Below, piece by piece: positions 54,119-64,000 of a stretch of DNA of 64,000 nucleotides. The position numbers and the translations under genes are program-made. The stretch comes from Neoceratodus forsteri (Eukaryota > Chordata > Ceratodontiformes > Ceratodontidae). Each line of letters starts with the position of its first letter. Within the stretch, counting starts at the first letter, position 1. Location of the stretch: the NCBI GenBank assembly GCA_016271365.2, contig CM057449.1, positions 1,560,684,501 through 1,560,748,500 of the forward strand. The letters are read 5' to 3'. The notes beneath the pieces are model-generated. The model saw nothing but the letters and a program-made list of their open reading frames with translations. It searched no databases and was not told where the DNA came from.

Positions 54119-55365
54119 CTGTCACGCCCCTATATTAGGGTTCAGTCTTCGCTTCTATGTTAAACTGAAAATTTTGAACTTTAAATTTTGAACTTTAATA
54201 GCAACCGTTCAGTTGATTCACATGAAATTTTGCATTTGCCATCAGGGACCAAATATATCTTGATGTGACAAGTTTTGTTCCAGTCGGATGTGTGGGAGCA
54301 GAGATGTGGATTGTCAAAAATGTGAAAATTACCACTTTTGGTGAAATTCTTCGTCATGTCGCTGCGCAACAACTGTGTGGGATTTTGGTCTGAAATGTTT
54401 AGGGTATATAGATCTTGAGTCACAGGTGTGCCTTTTGAAGGTTTGGTGAAAAAATATTAATCCATCCCAAAGTTATTAAATGTTAAAGTTTCCCATTATT
54501 TCCTATGTGACCAGTTGGATGTCCCGCTCGAAAAAGGATTCTTTATTGCAAATGCGGAATCCTTTTTTGCAAACACAGGATCTTTTGCCGCAAATTCAGA
54601 ATCTTTTTTAGTGCTGCTGCCATCTTGTTTTCAGTCAACAAGGGAAACAAAATTAAATTGCTGAAAAAAATAGAGGGCTTTAGTAAATACCAACAGTTGT
54701 GTTTACCTAATCGGGGCCCATGGAATTGGATTCTGGGGTCAGTTTTTTGACAAGTTGTTAAGAAATGTTATTTTTTGTTTGTTTGTTTGTATTTTAGCCA
54801 CAGAAAACGTATGCCCCAAAGCAGGATCTTTTTCTTCAATTTGCAATAAAGGATTTTCTTTTGCCGCAAATTGCAAAAACAGGAATTGTAGAAAGGGATT
54901 CTTTTTTGCAATTTGCGAGATAGGATTTTTAAGACGGTTGTTTCTTTGTCACTGCCCAGTTAGAAAACAGCTTGTTATTTTAGTCTGACATTTTCAGTGT
55001 ACGGAGGGCTTGTCCCACAAATGTGCCTTTTGCTGGTTTGGTGAAAATGTATTGCTTTGCTCTGGAGTTCTGCGGGGTTAAATTTTACTTTGTTTCCCAT
55101 AGGATGACATTGTAATGGGAGGTGTGAAGAGTATTTTCTTTGTCACTCTTCTGTGAAGAAACGGTTTGCAATTTTCTTTTGAAATTTCTAGGGTACAGAC
55201 CGCTTGCCCCACCAATGTGCCTTTTGCTGGTTCGTGAAAATATATTAATTTGGTGTCGAGTCACACAGGTTTCACATTTTCTTGTGTTTTCTGTAGGAGA
55301 ATATTGCAATATCAGGTGTTTCCTTGGGTCTGTACACTACGGCATTGGAGTTCAGGGCCCTATAC
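54119..55365. repeat. AT-rich region of degenerate internal repeats
   Basis: Recurring phrases such as ATGTGCCTTTTGCTGGTTTG (54421, 55020 and 55217 in variants), TTTGCCGCAAATT/GGATTCTTTTTTGCAA, and GGTTTGGTGAAAATATATTA suggest an old tandem of long, heavily mutated units. No coding evidence. Confidence 0.5.
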
Positions 55366-55775
55366 TGTCTCAAAAATGATACATGGATGGGAATACAGAT
55401 ACAAATACAGATACCATTAAGGACTGATAGGAGTGCAGGACCCTCTGCGCCCCCAGACAGAAATAGGCATACAATTAGAATATCTCAAACATTATTGATG
55501 GATGGCACTGTGCCCTCCCAGAGGCAAATATGAATACCATTATGGAGTGCTGGGAGCGCAGGCCTTATCCATACGTTGCAGCGCAGGGTCTTCAGGACCC
55601 TGCGCTCCCACTTGCAAATACACAAAGAATTATGGAGTGATAGGAGTGCAGGGCCTTTTGGGCCCTGTGATCCCACAGGGAAATAAGGATACAATTACAG
55701 TCTGTCAAAAATGATGGATCTGGGCCCTGTGCTCCCACAAGTAAATAAGCTTATGATTATACTTTCTCAAAAAGT
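55366..55775 (+). repeat. Degenerate ~100-bp repeats with an 11-bp perfect hairpin
   Basis: Variants of ATTATGGAGTGATAGGAGTG with GCAGGGCCTT recur near 55417, 55540 and 55628, each near a CTCAAAAATGAT phrase (55368, 55484, 55705, 55766). Around 55580-55606, AGCGCAGGGTC and GACCCTGCGCT face each other across five bases. Confidence 0.55.
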
Positions 55776-56658
55776 AAGGAAATTCTCTGCAAAACACTTT
55801 GTTAATGCACCATTATGGTTTCAATGACAAAAGTTGGGAGATGCAGTCTTAGGGTTTCCAGCCCTAACACCCTACCCCCACCCTGGGTTTGCAACCCTAG
55901 CACCCCCCCCCCACCCTGCATGCAGTAAGAGGCGTTTGGGTGTGTGTCTTGGGGTTGTGAACCCTAATGTTCGCTCCATTCTGCTATACTGTACCCATCT
56001 CAGCTTACTTACTCGTGGAATGGGGTGAGCTTTAGGGTTCACAACCCTAAGCACCCACCCCCCACGTTTGTTCCTGCATGCAGGGCAGGGCTTGACAAAT
56101 CCCATAGCCTGACTTCCTGGACAAGCAGTTTGCTAGTTACTTCTTGTCCCAGGACTACCAACTGGTATTTTTATTTTTTAATGTGCCTGACTGATTTTCC
56201 CCTGTCTGCTGTTAGATAGCAGTGGCACCTCCAGAGCAGGGCAACCCTATCGAGACCCGGCAGTCACCTGATGGCCACAACTTTAGTCATGTGGCACAGG
56301 TGGCAACCAGGAATGCACGCCCCAGTTGCAGTATAGTCGGGCACTGTGCGGTGTGCACATTGACGGGAGCGCTGAGCAGGAAAGCGGGTCGAGTCAGGAG
56401 CGAGCAGCAGCATGATCACGATCGCGATTGGGCACCAAAAGCCAGACTGACAGGCTTGGCAGCATATAACACAGTAGAAAGTCTGTCAGTCATGGCTAAT
56501 TGGGTGAGGACACATCTTGGGGCGGAGCTGGGAGTGTCAGTAGCTGGTGTGCGTTGCAAGATGTGCCATTTTGCTGCTGACACTTCCAGAGAACAGTGGC
56601 GTTTTTGATGCTCTTACTCTGGCACCTGCATGCGGTGGAGAGAGACGACTTGGGGCTG

Positions 56659-57241
56659 CATAACTAAACTATAAAAACACAAGAAGGCCGGCTGCTGGAC
56701 AGTAGGTTGAGCTACTCATGATTACTACAGCAAGATAAAGACAAAACTAGTAGAGATCAGGCCAGCGCATTTTCAAGCCCTCCTGGACTCTTTCTCGAGG
56801 CATAATTACACATGTGCAATCCAATACCTTAAATAGGATCCCATTTTAAAAGACAGTGCTTCAAATCTGTATTACATTGCACACATTATTTGTAAGTAAA
56901 AACAAACTGCAGAAATAAATCCTATATGTGAACACCATTCTACATTGCATGACTCTTACATTAACTTACAATGTAGAATGGTGTTCACATACAGGATTAA
57001 TTTACGTACTGTGTTTTTACTTACAAATAATGTGTGCAGTAGGTATTGGATTGCACATGCATAATTGTGCATTGAGAAAGAGTCCAGGAAGGCTCAAAAG
57101 CGTTTGTCTATTTTACCGGTGTTTGGCTCCTGTTAACCTAATTAAAAGTAACTCTTTGAATCAGACATTCAGGAGTCTGGGATGTGGTTTCTCGTGCTGG
57201 CCTGAGCTCCACTAGTTTTATCTTTACATAACTAAACTATA
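56659..57241. mobile_element. Inverted-repeat insertion with 15-bp direct repeats, possibly Penelope-like
   Basis: CATAACTAAACTATA at 56659-56673 and 57227-57241 are identical and bound the insert. Inside, two arms face each other: left GCCAGCGCATTTTCAAGCCC with TCCTGGACTCTTTCTCGA, and right GAGAAAGAGTCCAGGAAGGC with CTGGCCTGAGCTCCACTAGT. An inner hairpin centred near 56962 has TGTGAACACCATTCTACATT against AATGTAGAATGGTGTTCACA. The right arm has about 100 bp not in the left. No ORF. Penelope-like elements often insert with inverted partial copies, but that identification is weak. Confidence 0.5.
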
Positions 57242-57801
57242 CTATTGTAAATACACTACCTACAATTATTTGTACTAGCTACTTAACCTAGGCTAAACTA
57301 CCAGTGCCCTACAGAAAACAAAAATTAAGAAGGCACTGAGGGGGGATCGCGGATTGGGTTGATCTGAAAGACTGGTTGGGGGGAGGGGAAGACGTTCAAG
57401 AGATTCACATTTGGGAAGTGCAGACTAGACAGACTAGTCGGCAAGGAGAAGGGAAAGTCTCTTGTCTGAGGACAAAAACTGAACATTTTACAATTAAAAA
57501 GCAGTAAAAGAAATTAAAAGAAAGTGAAGATAAAAAATAATTATTTAAGGGCAATTTATTTGGCAAGCACTGCAGTAGTGCACATTGAAATCAGGGGGCT
57601 GTTTTTCGTGTGGAAATTGTGACACTTTGTGTCTCTTTGGACTAAAACTGACTACTGGCTGATTGGGGGGGGGGGGCTATTGCTGAACTCCCTACACTAT
57701 CCTCAGTTGTGAATGTAAATTAATAACTAAATCAAAGAAAGTAAGAAAAAAGTACCAAAAAAAAAAAAAATGCATTTATATTTTTGGGGAAAAGAAATAA
57801 T

Positions 57802-58440
57802 CTAGCTACCGCCTACCTACTTTGGTGGAAGTGGTGGAGGGTGTGTGTGTGTCCTAACCTGCTTCTGAGTTACAATAACTTGGGGAACAACTGCAGACTT
57901 ATTAGAAATAAACTACAACAAGGGAAAACATTTTTGTGCTAAAGAAAAATAAACCCTAGCTACCTACTTTGGCAGAGTGTGTCTGTGTCTGTGAGACCTA
58001 ACCTGCCCCTGAGGTAGAGGAACATGGGGAACAACAACTGCGGACTTATTAGAAATAAACTATAGGACGGGGGAAACACATTTTTTTGCTATAGAGAAAA
58101 AAAAAAAAACCCTAGCTACCTATTTTGGTGGAGGTGTGTTTGTGTGTGGCTGTGAGACCTAACCTGACCCTGAGGTAGAGGAACTTGGGGCACAACAACT
58201 GCGGACTTATTAGAAATAAACTAGAGGAAGTGGAAAAACCTTTTCTGTGCTACAGAAAAAAATAATAAACCCTAGCTATCTTAGTTACCTACTTTGGTGG
58301 AGGTGTGTGTGTGTGGCTGTGAGACCTAACCGCCCCTGAGGTAGAGGAACTTGGGGAACTGTGGACAAATAAACCACATTGTACAATAAGGAGAAAACAT
58401 TTTTTGTGCTACAGAAAAAAAACCTTTGGTGGAGGGGTGA
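57802..58440 (+). repeat. About 155-bp tandem repeat, four full copies and a partial one
   Basis: CTAGCTACCTACTTTGGTGG-type starts at about 57802, 57956, 58113, 58271 and (partial) 58425. Each is followed by GT-rich sequence, GTGAGACCTAACCTGCCCCT, GAGGTAGAGGAACTTGGGG, ACTTATTAGAAATAAACTA and an A-rich stretch. It lies in the non-coding 5' part of the hAT element. Confidence 0.85.
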
Positions 58441-59039
58441 GTGTGTGTGTGTGTCTGTGACAGTGTGAAACCTAATGTGCCCTGAGAGGGTAGAGGAACT
58501 TGTGGAACAAGTTGAATTGCAGAGTGCTAGTACTTGGCTCCCGCTCCCTACTACTCTCACCTACTCTGTCCTGCCAAGGTCCTCTTGTGTTGTAAGTATA
58601 AGCATAACAGCTTAAGGTAAAACAATTACACAACACACAAAGATAACATAAAATAAAATTTTATTGTGTACAATATTTTAGTATTTTCACAATTGCATAG
58701 AAATTAAAAAAATGCAAAAACATAAGCCAAAGCAAACTACTTTCTTTTCTCTATGGACTGGGAACAAATCCCCCATGTTGTGTTCTTCGTCAGGAACAAA
58801 AAGTAAAGCGTGTGAGCTGCCGCCTTCTTCACAGTCTGAAAGCCAATCCTAACCAGTCCCCCCTGGCCCTAGTCGGGAAAACAACCAAAATAATGGTTCT
58901 CATTCTCAGTCTGGGTCTGTATTTGTAGACATAACGGGTGATCAATCTGACTTGACCATACCAGTTTCTGAAACGAGTGAGAATGACAGCAGCAGCAGTT
59001 AAGTGCCATTGTCACGTTCTGTTTCAGTACAGCTAAAGC

Positions 59040-61275
59040 GACTTTTGATTTTGAGGAAACAAAAAACACTGAGAAAAGAAGCAAAGATAAAAAATATGAC
59101 TTAGAAAAAAGGGCTCGAACTTTTCAGTATCACTGGCTAAATCTGTTTACATGTTTAAGGTACGATGACAAAAAATGTGCCATGTACTGCTCTGGCTGTG
59201 AGCAATATCCCACTCTTGTGACTCCTGCTTATTCCAAAAACCCTAACGTGTTTGCCACTGGTTCAAATAATTTCAGAATTGAGTCCAAGAGAGCCCATGA
59301 AAAATCAAATCCACATATAGTTTGTGCAAACCAGCATAGTCACAAAACTGGTCAATGTGCAGTCAATTTTAACATCTGAAACAGCTAAATATCACGCATT
59401 TTCTCAGATGGAGGAAGCCACCAAAAATAAAATGAGACGTTTATTTAACACCGCATATTCCTTAGCTAAAAATTTACGTTCTTTCTAAGATATGGAGCGG
59501 CTTTGCACATTGCAAGAAAAAAATGGGATTAAACTTGGCAGCAATTACGCAAATGGTAAACGGGCCAGAAATTTGTGTAACACAGTATCAGATGTCATGT
59601 CTGTAACACAGATCCAGACTGTCAAAAATACAAAATTCGTTACTGTTCTTACAGATGGAAGCATAGTAGAGTAGGAAAATGTTTTCCTTTGTTTTGTTGA
59701 TGGCGCAGAAAAAAGGTTACAACTGTGTTTATTAAAGCTGCACCTCGCAAACATTCTCACGCAGATGGAGTTTTTAAAACAATAAACTCTGTTCTGGAGT
59801 CTGTTGATCTTTCTTTTGCGGAACTTAACAATGTGAGCAAGCCTGGACCGATTCTCGTATCTGCCAACTTGATAGTGCCAGTGTGATGATGGGCCATACA
59901 GGTGGCACCATAGCAAAAATCCAAGAACATATCCCCACTGTAATACCCATGCATTGCATAGCCACAAACTGGAGTTAGCAGTTCTTGATGTCATGAAAAA
60001 AAATCCCTTTGTTCAAAAAGTAGAAAACACCCTGAAAGGAATTTTTAAATTTTTACCACTACAGCCCCAAGAAACTTAGGGAACTGCAGGAAATGGCAGA
60101 TGTCATACACACTGAGTTGGCTCATTTTAGTGCAGTAAAGCAAATTAATTGGCTTGCAAGTAAGACGCATTCAGTTCATACTGTTCAAGTCAACCTGCCC
60201 ATAGTAGTTCAACATCTTGAACATGTGTTAAACTCTGCTGGTGATGATGGGGCCAAAGCAAAGGCACTTCTAAGAGATGCACACTCAGTACAGTTTGTAA
60301 AATCATTGTTTATTCTTCAGGATTTTTTTCCAGTATTAAAAAGTCTCTCACTGGAATTTCAGAAGGATGACCTGCTAATATTAGAAGCCCCCCAACTTGT
60401 CGAGACATGCTTACTCCAGTTGACAGAGCTAAAAATAAGACCTGGAAAGTTTGACATCATTTCTAAACCAATATGATCTTGCAGAGAAATGCACAAACTA
60501 TCTCATTTCAAAACATGGCACTAAGGACAAGAGTGTTCCTTTTACCTTCAAAAGGAACTGTCCAGAAGTAAATTTCATGACTGATACTCAGCTGCACAGT
60601 TTGTTAGATGCAGCAGTATCTTATATTGACCAGCGTTTTCAGAATTTCTTGGAGGAACCTCTAAAATGGTTCAGTTGTTTAGATTTCAAAAATTTCAATC
60701 TATCGTGAGAAGAACTTGCGCAGTTCGGCATGACTGATTTAAGTAATTTGTTAGACTACTTTCACAACTTTTTTTCTAAAGATCACATAACCAGTATAAT
60801 TCTGCATTCAAAGCAATGCCTTAGTCTGCAGTAGATGAGCCATATCTGCAAGTGTATTCACGACTATTGCGAGAGAGAGAGACCGGTCCAGCTTGCTCAC
60901 ATCCTTGACCTAATAGAAATGTTACTGGCTATGAGTGTGTCTACAGCTAAATGTGAGAGAGTATTCTCCATTCAGAATCTTATAAAAACAAAAATAAGAA
61001 CAAGTCTGGCTGATGACACACTCCAGTCACTTCTACATATAGCAGTTGAAGGTCCTGCATTAGACAGCTTTGATCCGGATCAAGCTATCAACCACTGGTT
61101 ACTATCTGGTCTTGGCACACGCCACGTTCATGGTCATGCTAGTTCAACTACTAGTTTTGCTGATTCAAATGAAAATGTCTCTGAGGTAGTCACTAGTGGT
61201 GGTGGTGGTGGTGATGGTGATAATACTGAATATGATGCTACGGCTGGAGCAAGCAGCTCAAGTTTCCTACTATAA
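59040..61275 (+). pseudogene. hAT transposase remnant (TTF-type zinc finger, C-terminal dimerisation domain)
   Basis: Pieces in order: a TTF/BED-like N-terminus with YHWLNLFTCLRYDDKKCAMY, CSGCEQY and SKRAHEKSNPHIVC (59130-59330); SLAKNLRS and KFVTVLTDGSIVE (59400-59674), where the aspartate of the catalytic core lies; an open 127-codon frame at 60093-60476 (ELAHFSAVKQINWLASKTHS, VQHLEHVLNSAGDDG); 60451-60708; and the C-terminal hAT dimerisation block LLAMSVSTAKCERVFSIQNL, IKTKIRTSLADDTLQSLLHI (60835-61275). Several stops separate the pieces. It resembles the ZNF862-like subgroup of hAT proteins. Confidence 0.85.
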
Positions 61276-61764
61276 CTTTTCCTGATGCTGATGCTGTACT
61301 GTCTGCTGCAGGACGTTCTCACTGACTGTGCTACACTTCTGCTGGTGTCGCGTACTAATTCTGTCACAATCCTCTCCATCCTGACAAAAAAATTAAAAAT
61401 TAAACAAATTCATATTCTTCTTATTGTCTACTACAACACTAAATAACTGATACTGCAATAAATCTGTTTAGGTTTTCTGTAGTTTGATATTTTCCATTAA
61501 AAATATGCCATTTTATACCTGGACTACCAACTCAAGCACTGGGACAACTACTTTTTGACAAGCCACTTGTCTGTGAACAAGTACCTAATTTTAAAATTTG
61601 TCAAGCCCTGATGCAGGAAGGGGGTGGAGTGTTAGGGTTGGAAAGCCAGGGTGGGGGTGAGGTATTAGGGTTGGAAACCCCAAGACCGCATTTACCAGCT
61701 TTTGTTGCTGGAATCTTAATGGTGCATTAATGATGTTTTTTGCAGAGAATATTAAAATATATGG

Positions 61765-61910
61765 CTGGGGGACTGTTTACAGTGGCACTTGGTAGGCTAA
61801 AGTTGCAACAATACATTATTTAAAACAGGACAGTACATTACAGTATTTACAGATAGGAGACTGTTTACATTATGGGCAATATCAAGCACTTGATAGGATA
61901 AGATAGTAAT
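61765..61910 (+). repeat. Further copies of the ~100-bp tandem array
   Basis: GGGGGACTGTTTACAGTGGC, ACTTGGTAGGCTAAAGTTGC and TTTAAAACAGGACAGTACAT match the unit at 53513-54118. A second partial unit (GGAGACTGTTTACATTATGG) follows, then the L1-type insertion. Confidence 0.8.
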
Positions 61911-61912
61911 AG

Positions 61913-63735
61913 GGGGCTAGCAGTCGAGCTGAGAGCAGCAGTCCTCCATTGCTGTGAGCCACCACTTTGATATTTAGCTGATTTTAGTGCTAGAAGTGGA
62001 CCAAAACCTCTCATAGGGCTCATAATCGGATCTAATATTTACTGTAGATCACAACGGTATAAAACTTTTGTTGCTGAAGGCATGGGTCACACCAAAACGG
62101 CAACCGGAGGAGACTGGGCTAAATTGAAAAAGACGTCCGAGCAGGTGCAGACAGGGAAAAGGAGCCTGTGGGCTCAAATTTGAACCAGCCCTCAAATGCT
62201 GCCTTAATGAAAGCTATCCAGTCTATAGATAAAAAAAGGATGAATTTACCACCCGATTGCTGGTGGCAGGAACCAAACTCCAATCAGTGGAAGAAACAGC
62301 GATGTGCGCATCCAAAACGGCTGGTAAGGCACTTACCATGACGTCTGGCCTGGTGAAAGGGAATCTGCTCCTGAGGCGAAGACTGGAGAATCTCGAAAAT
62401 GGGGCGCAGGCGTCCCATATTCGAATCCTTAGATTGCCTGAAGAATCTGAAGATGAGGATCCTGGAGGCATGGCTGACAGGTTTTCTCCACTTGGAGTTC
62501 AAAATCAGTTGAGAGGGCCTACAGGGTTAATGCCAGGGCCCCCCCAGCCCCCACATGTCAACGCTGCTCATCCATCAATTTGGGCAGTACTGGCAGTGCT
62601 TAGCTCTGTAAAAGAATGGGATTACAGCTTATGAGAAGTCAGGAAACTAGGTCCTTCACAGTGGCAAGGAACACCTATACATATTTTTCCTGACCTTAGC
62701 TTCGCAACCAGACAACGCCGAAAAGCTTTCGATGGAGTCAGGACTGAAGCTGCGCCAACTGGGGGTCCACCATGTTTTGCTTCTGCCAGTGAGCCTAAAA
62801 ATAACTTACGGGGCTAAAACGTATCATTTTGCGGATCCAGTTGATGTGGCTAAGTTGATTACCAAAATTGAGCTGGACTGTTCGAAGAGGGGATCTGATT
62901 CTGAATCAGAGGATGAGAGTAACACGTGAAGGCAGGAAGGATCTGACTTGACCCAGTAAGTTTTTTTTTTTACTTGTCTAGGGCACCTAAAAGAAGAAGT
63001 GGAAGTGTTGTTGATGAAAAATGTCTTTTTCTTCTTCATAATGACTTTTGCCTTATTTACTGTGGGTTTGTTCAGCAACCTTGTACCGTTTTACAGCTCA
63101 TTTCTGCTGGACTTTTAACTTTGTTAAAGGGAAGTTGGTTGTGTATGTTTGGGGTAAGAAATAACGTAGTTCATTGTGATGCAGTTGAGTTAAAATAATT
63201 GCCAGTATTGTCCTGATCATTTCAAAGGATTTGTAAGTCTACATTTAGCTTTGCATTAGTTATCTTTTTTTTCCTCTGGGTAAGATACCCCAGGAGGTCT
63301 TTTTAAGGATCGGTGATGGCTTTGGGCATTTTAGAAAAGCCAAGTTGAGATGTTCTGGTTGCATTAACAGTGTTTGGCCTTTGTAGGCCATGACTAAAAG
63401 AAGTGAGTGGTTTGGAATAAAGAGATGATTCACTATTTCTTTTATATCTCTCGATGTTGCAATATGGGGAAGTTTCACCTATTAAACGGGTGTGTTTGAT
63501 CTATGCTGGAGTATATTTTCATAGTATTTTCCCCACTCATGGCAGTAATAGCCTTGTTGAATTTTCATTAAGAGAAATTTTAACTGGTATATACCCCCTA
63601 TGTTGTATCAAGTTAGGAGTGCCTTCGATACCGTGTTTTACCATATTTTGAATGTTCTACTCTGTGCACTGTCCTACAGGCTATGCTTGTATCTATTGTA
63701 TTTTAAAATCAATAAATGTAAGTTTAAAAAAAAAA
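61913..63735 (+). mobile_element. L1-type element with ORF1 but no ORF2 (half-LINE)
   Basis: A 1.8-kb insert inside the tandem array. The edges read AGATAGTAAT|AG and poly(A)|TAGCAATAC, a short imperfect target duplication. ORF1 remnants occupy 62080-62926 and the remaining ~800 bp is AT-rich 3' sequence ending AATCAATAAATGTAAG and A10. No RT or endonuclease motif is found on either strand. Comparable ORF1-only L1 derivatives (HAL1-type) are known in mammals; an internal deletion of a normal L1 is the alternative. Confidence 0.75.
62080..62926 (+). pseudogene. L1-type ORF1 remnant
   Basis: Starts MGHTKTATGGDWAKLKKTSE with a stop after about 34 codons. The frame 62257-62634 carries RRRLENLENGAQASHIRILR and LPEESEDED, the end of the coiled coil and the start of the RRM (compare LEGRSRRNNLLVLGLSE in the other LINE). 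A different frame then shows HIFPDLSFATRQRRKAFDGV, and the frame 62732-62929 ends LRQLGVHHVLLLPVSLKITY and GAKTYHFADPVDVAKLI, the ORF1 C-terminal domain. Two frameshifts at least. Confidence 0.8.
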
Positions 63736-63736
63736 T

Positions 63737-63838
63737 AGCAATACGACATTTAAAAGAGGACAATATATTACAGAATATACAGTGGGGAGACTGTTTACAG
63801 TAGTGACAGTATCAGGCACTTGGTAGCTAAGGTAGCAC
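63737..63838 (+). repeat. Last copy of the ~100-bp tandem array
   Basis: ATACGACATTTAAAAGAGGA, CAATATATTACAGAATATAC and GGGGAGACTGTTTACAGTAG, then ATCAGGCACTTGGTAG. It continues the unit broken by the L1-type insertion. Confidence 0.8.
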
Positions 63839-63851
63839 CATGGAGGATAAT

Positions 63852-64000
63852 GGATGGGCACCAGTTAACAACGTTGTGTTCCCATCGAGAGGTTGTCATG
63901 ACAACCTGGTAAACCTTGAGAGTGAAGGTTGAGAGGTTTACAGTTGGCACAATGACCTTGAGATGGGAACTACGCGTTGTTGTTTAACTGGTGTCCATCC
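63852..64000. mobile_element. Hairpin MITE cut by the window end
   Basis: The left arm GGATGGGCACCAGTTAACAA with GTTCCCATCGAGAGGTTGTC is mirrored by GATGGGAACTACGCGTTGTT and GTTTAACTGGTGTCCATCC at the right edge. The inner GAGGTTGTCATGACAACCTG resembles the centre of the MITE at 9581-9717. The true right end may lie just outside the window. Confidence 0.75.

Larger units (their letters stand above)
56086..61610 (+). mobile_element. hAT DNA transposon, decayed, with nested insertions
   Basis: Terminal inverted repeats CAGGGCTTGACAAAT (56086-56100) and ATTTGTCAAGCCCTG (61596-61610), flanked by the 8-bp duplication ATGCAGGG/ATGCAGGA (7 of 8). The TIR start CAGGG and 8-bp duplication are hallmarks of hAT. 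The 5' half is non-coding (GC-rich at 56220-56600, then an inverted-repeat insertion at 56659-57241 and a ~155-bp tandem at 57800-58440). The transposase remnant runs 59040-61275. Confidence 0.9.
55779..61760. repeat. Palindromic repeat element split by a hAT transposon
   Basis: The left arm (about 55779-55925: TTCTCTGCAAAACAC, TTAATGCACCATTATGG, TTAGGGTTTCCAGCCCTAAC, CCCTACCCCCACCCTGGG) is reverse-complemented at 61612-61760 (GGTGGGGGTGAGGTATTAGG, TTGGAAACCCCAAGACCGCA, TTAATGGTGCATTAA, TTTTTTGCAGAGAAT). Between the arms, before the hAT, are further copies of GGGTTCACAACCCTAA-type boxes. Likely a foldback or MITE-like element about 460 bp long before interruption. Confidence 0.65.

Overview
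The window looks like the interior of a large, repeat-choked vertebrate gene. Three short open segments with good splice sites lie on the + strand (1476-1666, 7047-7172, 38641-38693). They join in phase (2, 2, then 1 out) and encode about 123 continuous residues of a protein I cannot name. The implied introns are about 5.4 kb and 31.5 kb. I see no further exon after 38693. The mix of mobile elements (DIRS tyrosine-recombinase retrotransposons, CR1 and L2-like LINEs, Tx1/L1-type LINEs, a hAT transposon, a TTAA-duplicating MITE, many palindromic MITEs) points to a non-mammalian vertebrate with a big genome. An amphibian such as a caecilian is my best guess; this is inference from repeat content only.

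Layout. 1-310: right end of a DIRS-like element. 310-3638: intron, first exon and a 60-bp tandem repeat. 3639-6190: decayed CR1 LINE (-). 6190-11805: intron with the second exon, palindromic MITEs and a possible retrocopy 3' end. 11806-15545: L2-like LINE (-) carrying a 50-bp minisatellite and a GC-rich repeat. 15743-16585: second CR1 (-). 16724-21963: LTR-like insertion flanked by CATT, itself split by a TTAA MITE and a + strand L2-like LINE. 21966-25090 and 25440-28990: two more L2-like LINEs (-), the second with a 2A-like motif. 28990-31900: unassigned sequence with GC-rich repeats. 31917-38254: nearly full-length but dead Tx1/L1-type LINE (-) with a 13-bp target duplication. 38641-38693: third exon. 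39280-40440: LINE/SINE tails including a MIR-like piece.

40874-53250 is an old DIRS element. Another 2.7 kb of repeats lies between its gag-like and RNase H parts, and a younger, structurally complete DIRS element (45867-51556) is inserted inside it. Both show the DIRS plan of gag-like ORF, RT/RNase H, tyrosine recombinase, an internal complementary region and inverted terminal repeats.

53500-63850 is a ~100-bp tandem array split by insertions: a palindromic repeat that was itself hit by a hAT transposon (56086-61610, 8-bp target duplication), and an L1-type element that has ORF1 and a poly(A) tail but no ORF2 (61913-63735). The window ends in another hairpin MITE.

Apart from the three exons, every coding remnant belongs to a mobile element, and nearly all carry stops or frameshifts. 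The longest intact frames are the RT of the young DIRS element (479 aa), an L2-like RT frame (581 aa), a Tx1/L1 ORF2 segment (391 aa) and a second L2-like RT frame (390 aa).
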